DNA from: Palsa-870 sp039935415
GTDB taxonomy: Bacteria; Chloroflexota; Dormibacteria; Dormibacterales; Dormibacteraceae
DNA: 26,288 nucleotides
Assembly (NCBI GenBank): GCA_039935415.1
Contig: JBDTKH010000074.1
Location: 1 to 26,288 of the forward strand
Direction: 5' to 3'
The position numbers and the translations under genes are program-made. The notes beneath the pieces were generated by a model, which saw only the letters and a list, made by a program, of their open reading frames with translations, searched no databases and was not told the origin of the DNA. Shown here piece after piece: positions 1 to 7,772 of this stretch. How positions within the stretch are numbered: position 1 is the stretch's first letter; each line of letters starts with the position of its first letter.

Positions 1-1
1 C

Positions 2-316
2 GAATCGCTCGTCATCGATGTCGGGCGCTCGAAGCGGACGGCGTCCGTGCCGGCTAAGCGCGCACTTCGCGCGCGCGACGGCAGTAAGTGCCGGTGGCCC
101 GGATGTGATCGGCCGGCTTCGTGGAGCGCGGCACACCACGTTGTCCACTGGATTCATGGCGGGAGCTCAGACCTCGACAACCTTGTGCTTCTTTGCCATC
201 GGCATCACTGGATGGTTCACGAAGGTCATTGGCAGCTGGTCAAGACAGATGACGGCACGATGAGCGCGATTCCTCCGACGGTGACCTTTGGGCCGCGGCC
301 GCGAGGACCCGACTAA
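2..316 (+). CDS. HNH endonuclease domain protein, C-terminal part (5' end outside window)
   Basis: The frame is open from the window edge to a TAA at 314-316, giving the last 104 residues. It carries a zinc-type HNH fold: CRWPGCDRP, then AAHHVVHW, then LDNLVLLCHRHH and a VHEG tail. These are the expected metal-binding Cys and His positions and the catalytic His. This layout is typical of the C-terminal nuclease of DUF222/13E12-repeat proteins, which are abundant in actinobacteria and relatives and often duplicated. The DUF222 part itself would lie upstream, so family membership is inferred. The real substrate of these proteins is generally unknown. The stop codon overlaps the stop codon of the convergent rarA gene by two bases. 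Confidence 0.85.
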   Translation, partial: ESLVIDVGRSKRTASVPAKRALRARDGSKCRWPGCDRPASWSAAHHVVHWIHGGSSDLDNLVLLCHRHHWMVHEGHWQLVKTDDGTMSAIPPTVTFGPRPRGPD

Positions 317-1554
317 ATTTTCTTGTCGCGCGGGTTCGGCTGGTAGATCTTGCGACCCTTCAGCTTTTCGGGCATGTGCACCTGGTCCGCGACGCCGCCT
401 TCGTAGTCGTGCGCGTATCGGTAGCCCTTGCCGTAGCCCATCGATTTCATCAGGCCTGTTGGTGCGTTTCGCAGGTGGGCAGGCACAGGCTCGTTGCCGG
501 TCTGCTCGATGAGCTCCCTGGCCGCACCATAGGAGGTGAGCGCCGAGTTGGACTTCGGGGCTAGGGCCAGGTAGAGTGCGGCCTCGGTCAGCGGCAGCAC
601 CGCCTCGGGCATTCCGATGAAATGCGCCGCCTGCTGCGCGGCGATCGCGACCGATAGCGCATGCGGGTCGGCCAGACCGACGTCCTCGGCTGCCGAAATG
701 ACCAGGCGCCGCGCGACGAACATCAGGTCCTCGCCGGCCTCGAGCATCCGCGCCATCCAGTAAACCGCCGCGTCGGGGTCGCTGCCCCGGACGCTCTTGA
801 TCAGTGCCGAGACGATGTCGTAATGCTGATCGCCGGCGCGGTCGTACAGCAGGTGACGCTGCTGCATCGCACGCTCGACGTGCTCGGTGGAGATCGGGAG
901 ATCGCCGGCCAGCGCGGCTGCGGCTTCCAGCCCGTTAAGCGCCACGCGCGCGTCCCCTCGTGCGTTCTCGAGCAGGGCTTCCATCGCCTCCGGGTCGATG
1001 GTCGCCCCCAGCTCGCCAAGGCCGCGCTCCACGACCTGCTTCAGCTCGTCGTGGTCGAGCTGCTCCAGGCGGAACACCCGGCTCCGCGACAGCAGCGGCG
1101 CGATGACCTCGAACGACGGGTTCTCGGTCGTGGCGCCGATGAACGTCACCGTGCCGTCTTCGACGTGCGGGAGGATGGCATCCTGCTGGGCCTTGTTGAA
1201 GCGGTGGATCTCGTCGATGAACAGCACCGTCCGGATCCCGGCCCGGCGGTGGACTTTCGCCTCGGCGACGACCTTTCGCAGGTCCGCCACGCCCGCCGTT
1301 ACCGCCGACATGGCGATCATCCGCGCACTTGTCTCCGTCGCGAGGAGGCCCGCCAGGGTGGTCTTGCCGCTTCCAGGCGGACCCCAGAGGACGATGCTCG
1401 GAAGGTGGCCCGCACGAGTCAGCTGCCTCAGGACGTCGACCACCTTGCTCTGTCCGACGAGGTCGTCGAACGTCTTCGGACGCATCCTGGTAGCGAGCGG
1501 CGCGTTCGGTTCGGGGGTCGCCGGGAGATGGAAAAGCTCGCCCTGGTCCGCCAT
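313..1554 (-). CDS. rarA: Replication-associated recombination protein RarA (MgsA/WRNIP1 family AAA+ ATPase)
   Basis: This is a 413-residue clamp-loader-like AAA+ ATPase that acts at stalled or collapsed replication forks. Visible motifs are an N-terminal MRPKTFDDLVGQ box, Walker A GPPGSGKT at residues 58-65, Walker B FIDEIHRF near 112-119, the sensor-1 stretch GATTENPSF, and the C-terminal MgsA_C region with YGKGYRYAHDYEGG. Length matches the family. The frame stays open a further 138 codons upstream, but that part runs antisense through the divergent zinc-ribbon gene and has no RarA homology. I therefore start at the ATG at 1554-1552 (MADQGELFHL). No clear Shine-Dalgarno sequence precedes it, and a weak CACAAT hexamer lies 6 nt upstream. 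Confidence 0.95.
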   Translation of the reverse strand: MADQGELFHLPATPEPNAPLATRMRPKTFDDLVGQSKVVDVLRQLTRAGHLPSIVLWGPPGSGKTTLAGLLATETSARMIAMSAVTAGVADLRKVVAEAKVHRRAGIRTVLFIDEIHRFNKAQQDAILPHVEDGTVTFIGATTENPSFEVIAPLLSRSRVFRLEQLDHDELKQVVERGLGELGATIDPEAMEALLENARGDARVALNGLEAAAALAGDLPISTEHVERAMQQRHLLYDRAGDQHYDIVSALIKSVRGSDPDAAVYWMARMLEAGEDLMFVARRLVISAAEDVGLADPHALSVAIAAQQAAHFIGMPEAVLPLTEAALYLALAPKSNSALTSYGAARELIEQTGNEPVPAHLRNAPTGLMKSMGYGKGYRYAHDYEGGVADQVHMPEKLKGRKIYQPNPRDKKI

Positions 1555-1595
1555 ATCCGAATTGTGACCGGGGCACGGATTCGGGTCCGGGTGCC

Positions 1596-1601
1596 TAGAA
1601 T
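1596..1601 (+). promoter_or_regulatory. -10 box of a leaderless promoter (TAGAAT)
   Basis: TAGAAT is followed by exactly 7 nt and then GTG at 1609, which would place transcription initiation on or next to the start codon. The same arrangement, TAGA(A/C)T plus 7-9 nt, recurs at 4148, 15639 and 24038. That recurrence supports a real leaderless promoter rather than chance. Confidence 0.6.
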
Positions 1602-1608
1602 GCGGCCA

Positions 1609-2256
1609 GTGACCACCTGCTGGTATTGCAATTCCGAGCTGCCTGAGACCTCCCAGTACTGCCCGAGCTGCGGGCACAGCCAGATCGATCGCTCCTCGAG
1701 CCCGCTTTTCGGGGTCGTCGATCCCACGACGGGCATCTGGAATTCGAAGTTCGTCAACGCCCTGGTCGGCCAGGAGGCCAACCGCGCGGTGCGCTACCAC
1801 CGCCCGCTCTCGGTGCTCGTGATCGAGCTGGACCACGCCGAGCACATCGACAAGGAGCTCGAGCATGTCCAGATTGAGGGCCTGATGCGCGAGCTGTCCG
1901 AGCGGCTGGGGCACGCTATCCGGGACACGGACACCGTCGGGTTCCTCGACGCCGAGGGCCCGCCGCACTTCGCCATCGTCCTGCCGGAGACCGATGAGCT
2001 TGGCGCCGCGCTGGCGGCCGACAAGATTCGCCGCTCCATCGCCTCACACGACTTTTCCGCGAGTGGCAGCTGGCGGCGGATCACCGTGAGCTGTGGAGCC
2101 GCCACCATCCGGGTGCTGCCCGGCGGCATCGAGGAAGCGGGGCTGATGAACCGCCGCGAGTACGCCGGCAACCTGTTGCGCGAGGCTTACGAAGCCCTCG
2201 ACACCGGCCACTCGGCGGGCACCAACCGAACGTCGGTCGGCGCATACCGACGCTAG
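1609..2256 (+). CDS. Zinc-ribbon protein with degenerate GGDEF domain
   Basis: The 215-residue protein starts with a zinc ribbon (C4-x2-C7 and C18-x2-C21) and continues into a GGDEF-like fold. Recognisable parts are DPTTGIWNSKFV (the DxLTGLxNR box), RPLSVLVIELD (first beta strand) and ADKIRRSI. At the place of the GGDEF signature the sequence reads DAEGPPHFAIVLPETD, so the catalytic GG(D/E)EF loop is missing and diguanylate cyclase activity is not expected. It may bind a nucleotide or protein partner instead. I chose the GTG at 1609 because the promoter-like TAGAAT lies 7 nt upstream. An in-frame ATG at 1600 overlaps that box. Confidence 0.8.
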   Translation: MTTCWYCNSELPETSQYCPSCGHSQIDRSSSPLFGVVDPTTGIWNSKFVNALVGQEANRAVRYHRPLSVLVIELDHAEHIDKELEHVQIEGLMRELSERLGHAIRDTDTVGFLDAEGPPHFAIVLPETDELGAALAADKIRRSIASHDFSASGSWRRITVSCGAATIRVLPGGIEEAGLMNRREYAGNLLREAYEALDTGHSAGTNRTSVGAYRR

Positions 2257-2273
2257 GCGGAACACCTCCCACC

Positions 2274-2906
2274 CTGACACGCATCTACCTGATCCGCCAC
2301 GCGGACGTCGAGAACCCCAACAAGGTGCTGTACGGCCACCTCGACGACTTCCACCTCAGCGCGCTGGGTCGCGGCCAGGCCACCGGGATCGGTGAGCGCC
2401 TGAACGGAGCGGACCTCCGCCGGATCGCCCATAGCCCCTTGACCAGAGCGCTCGAGACCGCCGAGCTGATCAACGCGAAGCTGCCGCGGCCCGCCGTGCT
2501 CGAGCCCGACCACGATCTCCGGGAGGCAGAGTTCAGCCGCTACCTCCAGGGCCTGCCCTACTGGCAGGTGCCGCTGCTCCGGCCGTTGTGGTTCGTGCAC
2601 AAGGCAAAGCGTGGCCTGCTGCCCGGCGATGAGGCGATCGACCGCCTGGGCGGACGTGTGCTCGACGTCGTTCGCCGGCTGGCGCGCGAGCACCCCGGCG
2701 AGACGATGGCGGTGGTCAGCCACGCTGACCCGCTTAACGCGGCGTGGATCCTGCTCGACGGCCGCCCGCACAACGAGCGCGAGATGTACCGCAAGTCGAT
2801 CGACAAGGCAGGCATGTTGCGGCTCGACCTCGAAGGCGAGACGCCAAAGACATGGGAATATATAGCGCCGCCGCAGGTGGCGCGGCCGGCCGGCGCAGCC
2901 GCCTGA
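2274..2906 (+). CDS. Histidine phosphatase (phosphoglycerate mutase-like), apparent CTG start
   Basis: The product belongs to the histidine phosphatase superfamily, which transfers phosphate through a catalytic His. The RHG motif is at 2286-2306 (YLIRHAD), followed by a YGHLDDFHLSALGRGQA segment, the second-Arg region AHSPLTRALETAELI, the acidic DHDLREAEF and the second catalytic His in VVSHADPL. The first ordinary start codon, GTG at 2325, lies beyond the RHG motif and would remove the nucleophile. Upstream in frame there is no ATG, GTG or TTG back into the preceding gene, only CTG at 2274, 17 nt after the previous stop. The substrate cannot be told. Start confidence is low, family confidence high. 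Confidence 0.85.
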   Translation: MTRIYLIRHADVENPNKVLYGHLDDFHLSALGRGQATGIGERLNGADLRRIAHSPLTRALETAELINAKLPRPAVLEPDHDLREAEFSRYLQGLPYWQVPLLRPLWFVHKAKRGLLPGDEAIDRLGGRVLDVVRRLAREHPGETMAVVSHADPLNAAWILLDGRPHNEREMYRKSIDKAGMLRLDLEGETPKTWEYIAPPQVARPAGAAA

Positions 2907-2917
2907 TCGACCGATCC

Positions 2918-4150
2918 TTGGCCGCCCAGCGCTTTCCCGACGGCTTCTTGTGGGGAACCTCGAGTGCCGCGCACCAGGTCGAAGGCGACAACCGCAACAC
3001 CGACTGGTGGGAGTTCGAGCAGCAGCCGGGCAGGATCGTGAACGGCGACACCTCGGAGGTGGCGTGCGATCAGTATCACCGCTACCGCGAAGATTTCAGG
3101 CTGCTGCGCGAGCTGAACCAGAACGCGCACCGCCTTTCGATCGAGTGGTCGCGCATCGAACCCTCCGAAGGTGAGTTCGACTCGCGTCAGATCCGCCACT
3201 ACCGGGACGTCCTCGGCGAGCTGCGGGAGCAAGGCATCCAGCCGATGGTCACGCTGCACCATTTCACGAACCCCCTGTGGTTCGTGCGAAAGGGCGGATG
3301 GTCCGCGTCGGGTTCGGCGCATGCCTTCCTGCCTTACGTGCACCGCGTGGTCGATGAGCTCGGCGACCTCGTGGGGATCTGGTGCACGATCAACGAGCCA
3401 AGCATCTACGCGGCCAACGGATGGATCACAGGCGAGTTCCCGCCAGGAAGGAAGGCCGACCTTGCGGCGCACTATCGCGTCACCCGAAACATGCATCGAG
3501 CCCACGAGCTCGCCTACCTGGCGATCAAGCGCCGGTGGCCGGATGCGCCCGTCGGCCTGTCCCACCACAAGTTCCTGTTCCTGCCGGCCTCGAACAGGTG
3601 GCGCGATCGTGTGGCGGCTAACGTCGTGCAGACGGTGATCGACCGGTGGCCGGTCGCCCCGGGCCGGCTGCGCCGGATCGTGGAGGCGACGAGCGACTTC
3701 ATCGGGGTCGCGCACTATCACGGCCAGATGTGCGCATTCGACCCGCGCGATTCGCGCGACCAGTTCATCCGGCGCTTCAACGTGCCCGGCTTGCCGGTCA
3801 CCGACATGGGTTGGAGCATCAACCCGACGTGGATGCGCGACGTGTTGGGCGAGCTCAAAGGGCTGGGCAAACCCGTCTACATCACAGAGAACGGTCTCGC
3901 CACCGGCGATGATGCGTGGCGAGAGAGCTATCTCATCGACGTCCTGACGAACGTGCGGCATGCGATCGACGACGGTGTGGACGTGCGCGGGTACTTTCAC
4001 TGGACGAACCTGGACAACTTCGAGTGGAACCGTGGTTACTCGGTGAAGTTCGGTCTTGCCTCAGTCGACCGCAAGACCCTTGAGAGGACGGTCAAGCCGA
4101 GTGGCCGCCTCTACGCGCGCATCGCCGGGGCCAACGCCCTGCCGAAGTAG
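2918..4150 (+). CDS. Glycoside hydrolase family 1 beta-glycosidase
   Basis: A GH1 retaining beta-glucosidase/galactosidase-type enzyme of 410 residues, slightly short for the family. It opens with FPDGFLWGTSSAAHQVEG, the usual GH1 N-terminus. The acid/base Glu is E160 in CTINEPS and the nucleophile is E324 in ITENGLA. HRLSIEWSRIEP and the aglycone-side region FHWTNLDNFEWNRGY are also intact, so it should be active. No signal peptide is present, which implies a cytoplasmic enzyme acting on imported disaccharides or glycosides. The TTG at 2918 is chosen because it places the GH1 N-terminus correctly. A CTG at 2903 overlapping the upstream TGA (CTGA) is an alternative and would mean translational coupling to the phosphatase. 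Confidence 0.93.
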   Translation: MAAQRFPDGFLWGTSSAAHQVEGDNRNTDWWEFEQQPGRIVNGDTSEVACDQYHRYREDFRLLRELNQNAHRLSIEWSRIEPSEGEFDSRQIRHYRDVLGELREQGIQPMVTLHHFTNPLWFVRKGGWSASGSAHAFLPYVHRVVDELGDLVGIWCTINEPSIYAANGWITGEFPPGRKADLAAHYRVTRNMHRAHELAYLAIKRRWPDAPVGLSHHKFLFLPASNRWRDRVAANVVQTVIDRWPVAPGRLRRIVEATSDFIGVAHYHGQMCAFDPRDSRDQFIRRFNVPGLPVTDMGWSINPTWMRDVLGELKGLGKPVYITENGLATGDDAWRESYLIDVLTNVRHAIDDGVDVRGYFHWTNLDNFEWNRGYSVKFGLASVDRKTLERTVKPSGRLYARIAGANALPK

Positions 4151-4153
4151 ACT
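4148..4153 (+). promoter_or_regulatory. -10 box (TAGACT) overlapping the GH1 stop codon
   Basis: TAGACT begins with the TAG stop of the GH1 gene and is followed by 7 nt and then the GTG at 4161 that opens the cytochrome c maturation operon. It has the same geometry as the box at 1596. This would give the ccm operon its own leaderless promoter. Confidence 0.55.
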
Positions 4154-4160
4154 CAGACGA

Positions 4161-4676
4161 GTGAACCGCAGGTCATGGGTGGTTGCGGCGGTCGCGATCG
4201 GGGCAGGGTCCGTGGTCATGCTGTCGCTGGTATGGGGCCTGCAGCACGCCGCGCTGGCGAACCCCCCGATCCTGGGCAAGCCTGCGCCGCACCTCGCCAT
4301 CGAGACCACCGCCGGCCAGCAGGTGCGCGTGTGGGAGCTCCAGGGCAAGCCGGTGGTGGTCAACTTCTGGGCCTCCTGGTGCGGGCCGTGCGCGCAGGAG
4401 CTGCCGGTCCTGTCCAACGCCTCCGTCACGCATCCTGAAGTCGCCTTCGTCGGCGCCGACAACCAGGACACGACCTCCGGCTTTCGCAACTTCGAGGAGC
4501 AGCACCCCCATGCTTACCCTTCAGGTCCGATCGTCATGGGCACCTATCAGTCGTACGGGGTTGCCGGGCTTCCGGTCACGTTTTTCATCGACGCCCAGGG
4601 CGTCGTCGCAGCTTCGTTCTCCGGTCCCCTTGACCAAGGCACGCTCGACCATTACCTCGGGCTGATCGCCAGATGA
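4161..4676 (+). CDS. TlpA/CcmG-like membrane-anchored thiol-disulfide oxidoreductase
   Basis: The 171-residue protein has one N-terminal membrane anchor (about residues 6-25) and a thioredoxin-like domain facing outside. It carries the ResA/TlpA/CcmG hallmarks: an active site in VVNFWASWCGPC, the VGADNQDT strand, and the cis-Pro region GLPVTFFIDAQG. It probably reduces the CXXCH cysteines of apocytochrome c before heme attachment, as CcmG does in System I. That role is supported by its place at the head of the ccmE-ccmF operon and by the 4-nt ATGA overlap with ccmE. The GTG start lies 7 nt after a TAGACT box. Confidence 0.9.
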   Translation: MNRRSWVVAAVAIGAGSVVMLSLVWGLQHAALANPPILGKPAPHLAIETTAGQQVRVWELQGKPVVVNFWASWCGPCAQELPVLSNASVTHPEVAFVGADNQDTTSGFRNFEEQHPHAYPSGPIVMGTYQSYGVAGLPVTFFIDAQGVVAASFSGPLDQGTLDHYLGLIAR

Positions 4677-5056
4677 TCGCGGTGAAGTGGGCAATCCCGG
4701 CCCTGGTCGTGGCCGCGTGCGTGGGCTACCTGATCTACTCGGCGTCCGGCGGAACCGCCGAGTACTACCTGACGGTCAGCGAGCTGCGCTCGCACGCGAC
4801 CGACGGCAACGTGCGCGTCGCGGGTGTCGTGCAGGACGACGTGCAGAAGAGCGACGGCGGGCTGCACGTGACCTTCACCGAGGAGGACGGCACGGCGTCG
4901 GTACCGGTGGATTACTCGGGCGTGCTGCCCGACATCTTCAAGCCCGGCATCACCGTCGTGGCGGAGGGAAAGCTCGGGACTGACGGCGTGTTCCACGCTG
5001 GCGCGCTGCTCGCGAAGTGCCCGTCGCGGTTCTCCACGACGCCGTACACGCAATGA
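4673..5056 (+). CDS. ccmE: Heme chaperone CcmE, Cys-type with CXXXF variant
   Basis: CcmE is the membrane-anchored OB-fold heme chaperone that carries heme from CcmC to the CcmF lyase. This 127-residue copy has an N-terminal membrane helix (about residues 5-23), then YYLTVSEL, RVAGVV and the beta-barrel stretch DIFKPGITVVAEGKL. Instead of the classical heme-binding His of HxxxY, the site reads LLAKCPSRF, with C116 at the heme position. This is the Cys variant known from archaea, Desulfovibrio and some Gram-positives (CXXXY). The partner aromatic at 120 is Phe rather than Tyr, and the nearest Tyr is Y125. It overlaps the upstream gene by ATGA and ccmF begins 7 nt downstream. Confidence 0.93.
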   Translation: MIAVKWAIPALVVAACVGYLIYSASGGTAEYYLTVSELRSHATDGNVRVAGVVQDDVQKSDGGLHVTFTEEDGTASVPVDYSGVLPDIFKPGITVVAEGKLGTDGVFHAGALLAKCPSRFSTTPYTQ

Positions 5057-5063
5057 GCCTGAA

Positions 5064-7028
5064 TTGATTCTGGGCTACGTCGGCGCGGGCGCACTTCTCG
5101 CCGCCCTGGTCATGGCCGCGTTTGCGGCGCTGCTCTCGTTCTGGGCGGGGAAGCAGGAAAACCCGGTGATGGTCCAGGTGGGCCGGCGCGCATTCTATGC
5201 AGCGGCGGCGATGATCGTGGTCGCCAGCGTGGTCCTCGAGGTGGCCCTGCTCACCCACGACTTCTCGCTGGTCTACGTCACGGAGCACACTGACCTGTCT
5301 ACGCCGACCGCGCTCGTCGCAGCAGGCTTCTACGGAGGGCAGGAGGGCTCGCTGCTCTACTGGGTGCTGGTGCTCGGCGTCCTGGGCAGCGCATCGCTGG
5401 TGGCGAGCGCGTCGCTCGGGGTGCGCCTGGCCGCTTACGCGGCCGGCGTCATGGCCGCAATCCTGACGTTCTTTCTCGTCGTGCTGGTGCTGGTGGCAAG
5501 CCCGTTCGACCTCCTCGCGCTGACACCGCCTGACGGCCTCGGCCTGAACCCGGTGCTGCGCGACGGAGGCATGCTGATCCACCCGCCTGTCGTCCTGGCA
5601 GGGTTCGCGTCTTTCGCCATCCCGTTCAGCTTTGCGGCCGCTGCGCTGCTGGCCGGCCGCCTCGATTCCGCCTGGGTCGCCCACACGCGGCGCTTCGCGC
5701 TGATGGCGTGGAGCCTCCAGACGGCGGGGCTCGTCCTCGGCATGTGGTGGGCCTACCACGTCCTGGGATGGGGCGGCTACTGGGGATGGGACCCGGTCGA
5801 GAACGTCGCGCTGATGCCATGGCTTGCGACCACCGCCTACCTGCACTCGTCACAGGTGCAGGAAAAGCGCGGACGCCTGCGCACGTGGAACTTCAGCCTG
5901 GTCATCCTCGCGTTCCTGCTCGTCATCTTCGGCACGTTCATCGTCCGCAGTGGGATCGTGCCGTCGGTGCACACGTTCGCGATCAGCGCGATCGGCCCGT
6001 GGTTCCTCGCGTTCCTTTTCCTGTGCATCGTGTTCTCGGCCGTCCTGCTGGCCGTGCGCTCCAGCCAGCTCGGTGGACGCGTCACGAAGGTCGAGCCGGT
6101 TTCCCGCGAGGGGGCTTTCGTGCTGCAGAACCTGATCCTGGTCGGTGTAATCGCCGTGGTGCTGTGGGGCACGATCCTGCCGCTGGTGTCGGGGATGATC
6201 GGGCAGGAGCGGGTGGTGGGTGCCTCCTACTACGAGCGCGCCGCCGGCCCGCTCTTCCTCGTGCTCCTTGCGCTCCTGGCCGCCGGACCTCTGCTGCCGT
6301 GGCGACGCCCGACGGCTCTGGCGCTACGCGCGCTCGGCTGGCCTGCGGCGGCCGTGGCGCTGGCGCTGGTGGCGCTTTTGGTGGCCGGCGTCCGCTCCGT
6401 CCCGGCGCTCATCGCCGTTCCCCTGGCCGCCGGGGCTGCTGCCACGTGGCTCACCGAATACGGCCGCGCCGCGCGCCGGGCCCGGCGTCTTGGTCGTGGT
6501 TGGTCTCCGTTTGTGTCGCTTGCCATCCGCAAACGGCGGCATTACGGCGCTTACCTCGCCCACCTTGGACTGGTCGTGCTGGTCACCGGCATCGCGGCGT
6601 CGCACTTTTGGCAGCAGGAGAAGGACGTCACGCTAGCTCCTGGAGAGGCCGTGACCGTCGCCGGCTACACGCTCACCTTCATCGGCACCGAGCAGCGCCA
6701 GCTTGCCGACCACTCCGAGCTCGTGGGCGCAATGCGCCTGGGCGACCAGATCCTGCAGCCCGCCCTGGCCACGTACGCGGGCCTCGGCGGCCAGTCGTTG
6801 ACCCACGTGGCGATCAGCACGACACCTGTAGCGGACGTTTACGTCGTGCTGGCCGGCGCAGGCGACGGCGGCTCCGCGTCGTTCCGGATCTTCGTCAACC
6901 CGCTTGTGAGTTGGATCTGGGCGGGCGGAGCGATCATCATCCTTGGCGTGGTGCTGGGCAACCTCGGGGAGCGGAGGTTGGCGATGGAGCCGGTGGCCCG
7001 CCGCGTGCCCGACATGGTGCCCGGCTAG
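5064..7028 (+). CDS. ccmF: Cytochrome c heme lyase subunit CcmF
   Basis: This 654-residue polytopic membrane protein is the heme lyase core of cytochrome c maturation System I. The WWD heme-handling motif reads WGGYWGWDPVENVALMPW. HPPVVLAGFASFAIPFSF and a long series of hydrophobic helices flank it. The C-terminal third holds an external region (EKDVTLAPGEAVTVAGYTLT) and a final membrane helix, as in CcmF1-type proteins. Length is normal for the family. The start is a TTG at 5064, 7 nt after ccmE ends, without a convincing Shine-Dalgarno sequence. It presumably works with the Cys-type CcmE encoded just upstream. Confidence 0.96.
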   Translation: MILGYVGAGALLAALVMAAFAALLSFWAGKQENPVMVQVGRRAFYAAAAMIVVASVVLEVALLTHDFSLVYVTEHTDLSTPTALVAAGFYGGQEGSLLYWVLVLGVLGSASLVASASLGVRLAAYAAGVMAAILTFFLVVLVLVASPFDLLALTPPDGLGLNPVLRDGGMLIHPPVVLAGFASFAIPFSFAAAALLAGRLDSAWVAHTRRFALMAWSLQTAGLVLGMWWAYHVLGWGGYWGWDPVENVALMPWLATTAYLHSSQVQEKRGRLRTWNFSLVILAFLLVIFGTFIVRSGIVPSVHTFAISAIGPWFLAFLFLCIVFSAVLLAVRSSQLGGRVTKVEPVSREGAFVLQNLILVGVIAVVLWGTILPLVSGMIGQERVVGASYYERAAGPLFLVLLALLAAGPLLPWRRPTALALRALGWPAAAVALALVALLVAGVRSVPALIAVPLAAGAAATWLTEYGRAARRARRLGRGWSPFVSLAIRKRRHYGAYLAHLGLVVLVTGIAASHFWQQEKDVTLAPGEAVTVAGYTLTFIGTEQRQLADHSELVGAMRLGDQILQPALATYAGLGGQSLTHVAISTTPVADVYVVLAGAGDGGSASFRIFVNPLVSWIWAGGAIIILGVVLGNLGERRLAMEPVARRVPDMVPG

Positions 7029-7121
7029 ATGGCCCTCATCGTCGCAACGATCCTGTTGTTCGCCGCCGGCCCGTTCGTGCTTTGGCCGCTGCTCAAGACG
7101 CCGCCGGATGACGCCGGATGA
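7029..7121 (+). CDS. 30-residue single-span membrane peptide between ccmF and ccmA (CcmI N-terminus-like?)
   Basis: An ATG directly abuts the ccmF stop codon and opens a 30-codon frame ending in TGA at 7119-7121, which forms an ATGA overlap with ccmA. The peptide begins MALIVATILLFAAG, continues through PFVLWPLLK and ends in a short acidic tail: one transmembrane helix and a few charged residues. The N-terminal helix of CcmI/CycH and related proteins has a similar LLWPLL pattern, so it may be a minimal CcmI-like subunit or a remnant. Zero-gap and overlapping junctions on both sides argue that it is translated. Its function is not known. Confidence 0.6.
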   Translation: MALIVATILLFAAGPFVLWPLLKTPPDDAG

Positions 7122-7762
7122 GCATCCTCATCGCCGACGGGCTCACGCAGTGGTTCGGCCACGAGGTTGCGCTCGAATCCGTGGACCTCACCGTGGACAC
7201 GGGCGAGCACATGGCCGTGCTGGGCGAGAACGGATCGGGCAAGACGACGCTGCTGCGGATCCTGTCCACGGCCGCGCGCCCGACCTCCGGCCGGCTCGAG
7301 ATCATGGGCCTGGACGCGACCCGCGAGCGCAGGCGGCTGAGGCACCGCATCGGCTACGTCGCGCATGCGCCCGGCCTGTACCCCGCTCTCTCCGCCACCG
7401 AGAACCTCGATTTCTTCTGCACGCTGCAGGGCATCGGGCGCGAGCAGGTTGCGGACACGCTAGCGTTCTGCGGTCTGAGCGAGATGGCGGACCGGCCCGC
7501 CGGCCAGCTGTCGAGGGGCATGCAGCAGCGCCTCGCGATCGCGAGGGCGGTGCTCCACGATCCCAAGCTGCTGGTGCTGGATGAACCCGATGCGAGCCTG
7601 GGCTCGGACGGGGCGGACCTGCTGGCGGCGGTCATGCACAAGCGGACCGTGATCCTCGCAACGCACGATCACGCGCTCGCCAACAAGCTCTGCCAGCGGA
7701 CCCTGGTTCTGAAGCGCGGCCGCTCCGTCGGCACCGCCACCAGGCTGCATATCGTCAAATGA
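7118..7762 (+). CDS. ccmA: Heme-related ABC transporter ATP-binding protein CcmA
   Basis: A 214-residue ABC ATPase with Walker A GENGSGKT (36-43), Q-loop region, signature LSRGMQQ (131-137), Walker B LLVLDEP (151-157) and switch His in ATHDH (183). With CcmB and CcmC it forms the CcmABC(D) complex, whose ATP hydrolysis releases holo-CcmE. Identity as CcmA rests on its position between ccmF and ccmB, its small size and the SRGMQQRLAIARA pattern. It overlaps the preceding micro-ORF by ATGA. An 80-bp repeat-filled gap separates it from ccmB, the only real break within the operon. Confidence 0.92.
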   Translation: MSILIADGLTQWFGHEVALESVDLTVDTGEHMAVLGENGSGKTTLLRILSTAARPTSGRLEIMGLDATRERRRLRHRIGYVAHAPGLYPALSATENLDFFCTLQGIGREQVADTLAFCGLSEMADRPAGQLSRGMQQRLAIARAVLHDPKLLVLDEPDASLGSDGADLLAAVMHKRTVILATHDHALANKLCQRTLVLKRGRSVGTATRLHIVK

Positions 7763-7772
7763 GAAATCTCAT

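Noticed and set aside
1555..1968. N-terminal extension of rarA by 138 residues
   Set aside because: The extension runs opposite the zinc-ribbon gene and has no RarA-like sequence. The family begins near MADQGELFHL.
2558..4000. 480-codon minus-strand open frame opposite the GH1 gene
   Set aside because: GH1 motifs are complete on the plus strand. The antisense product has no domain and a composition typical of shadow frames.
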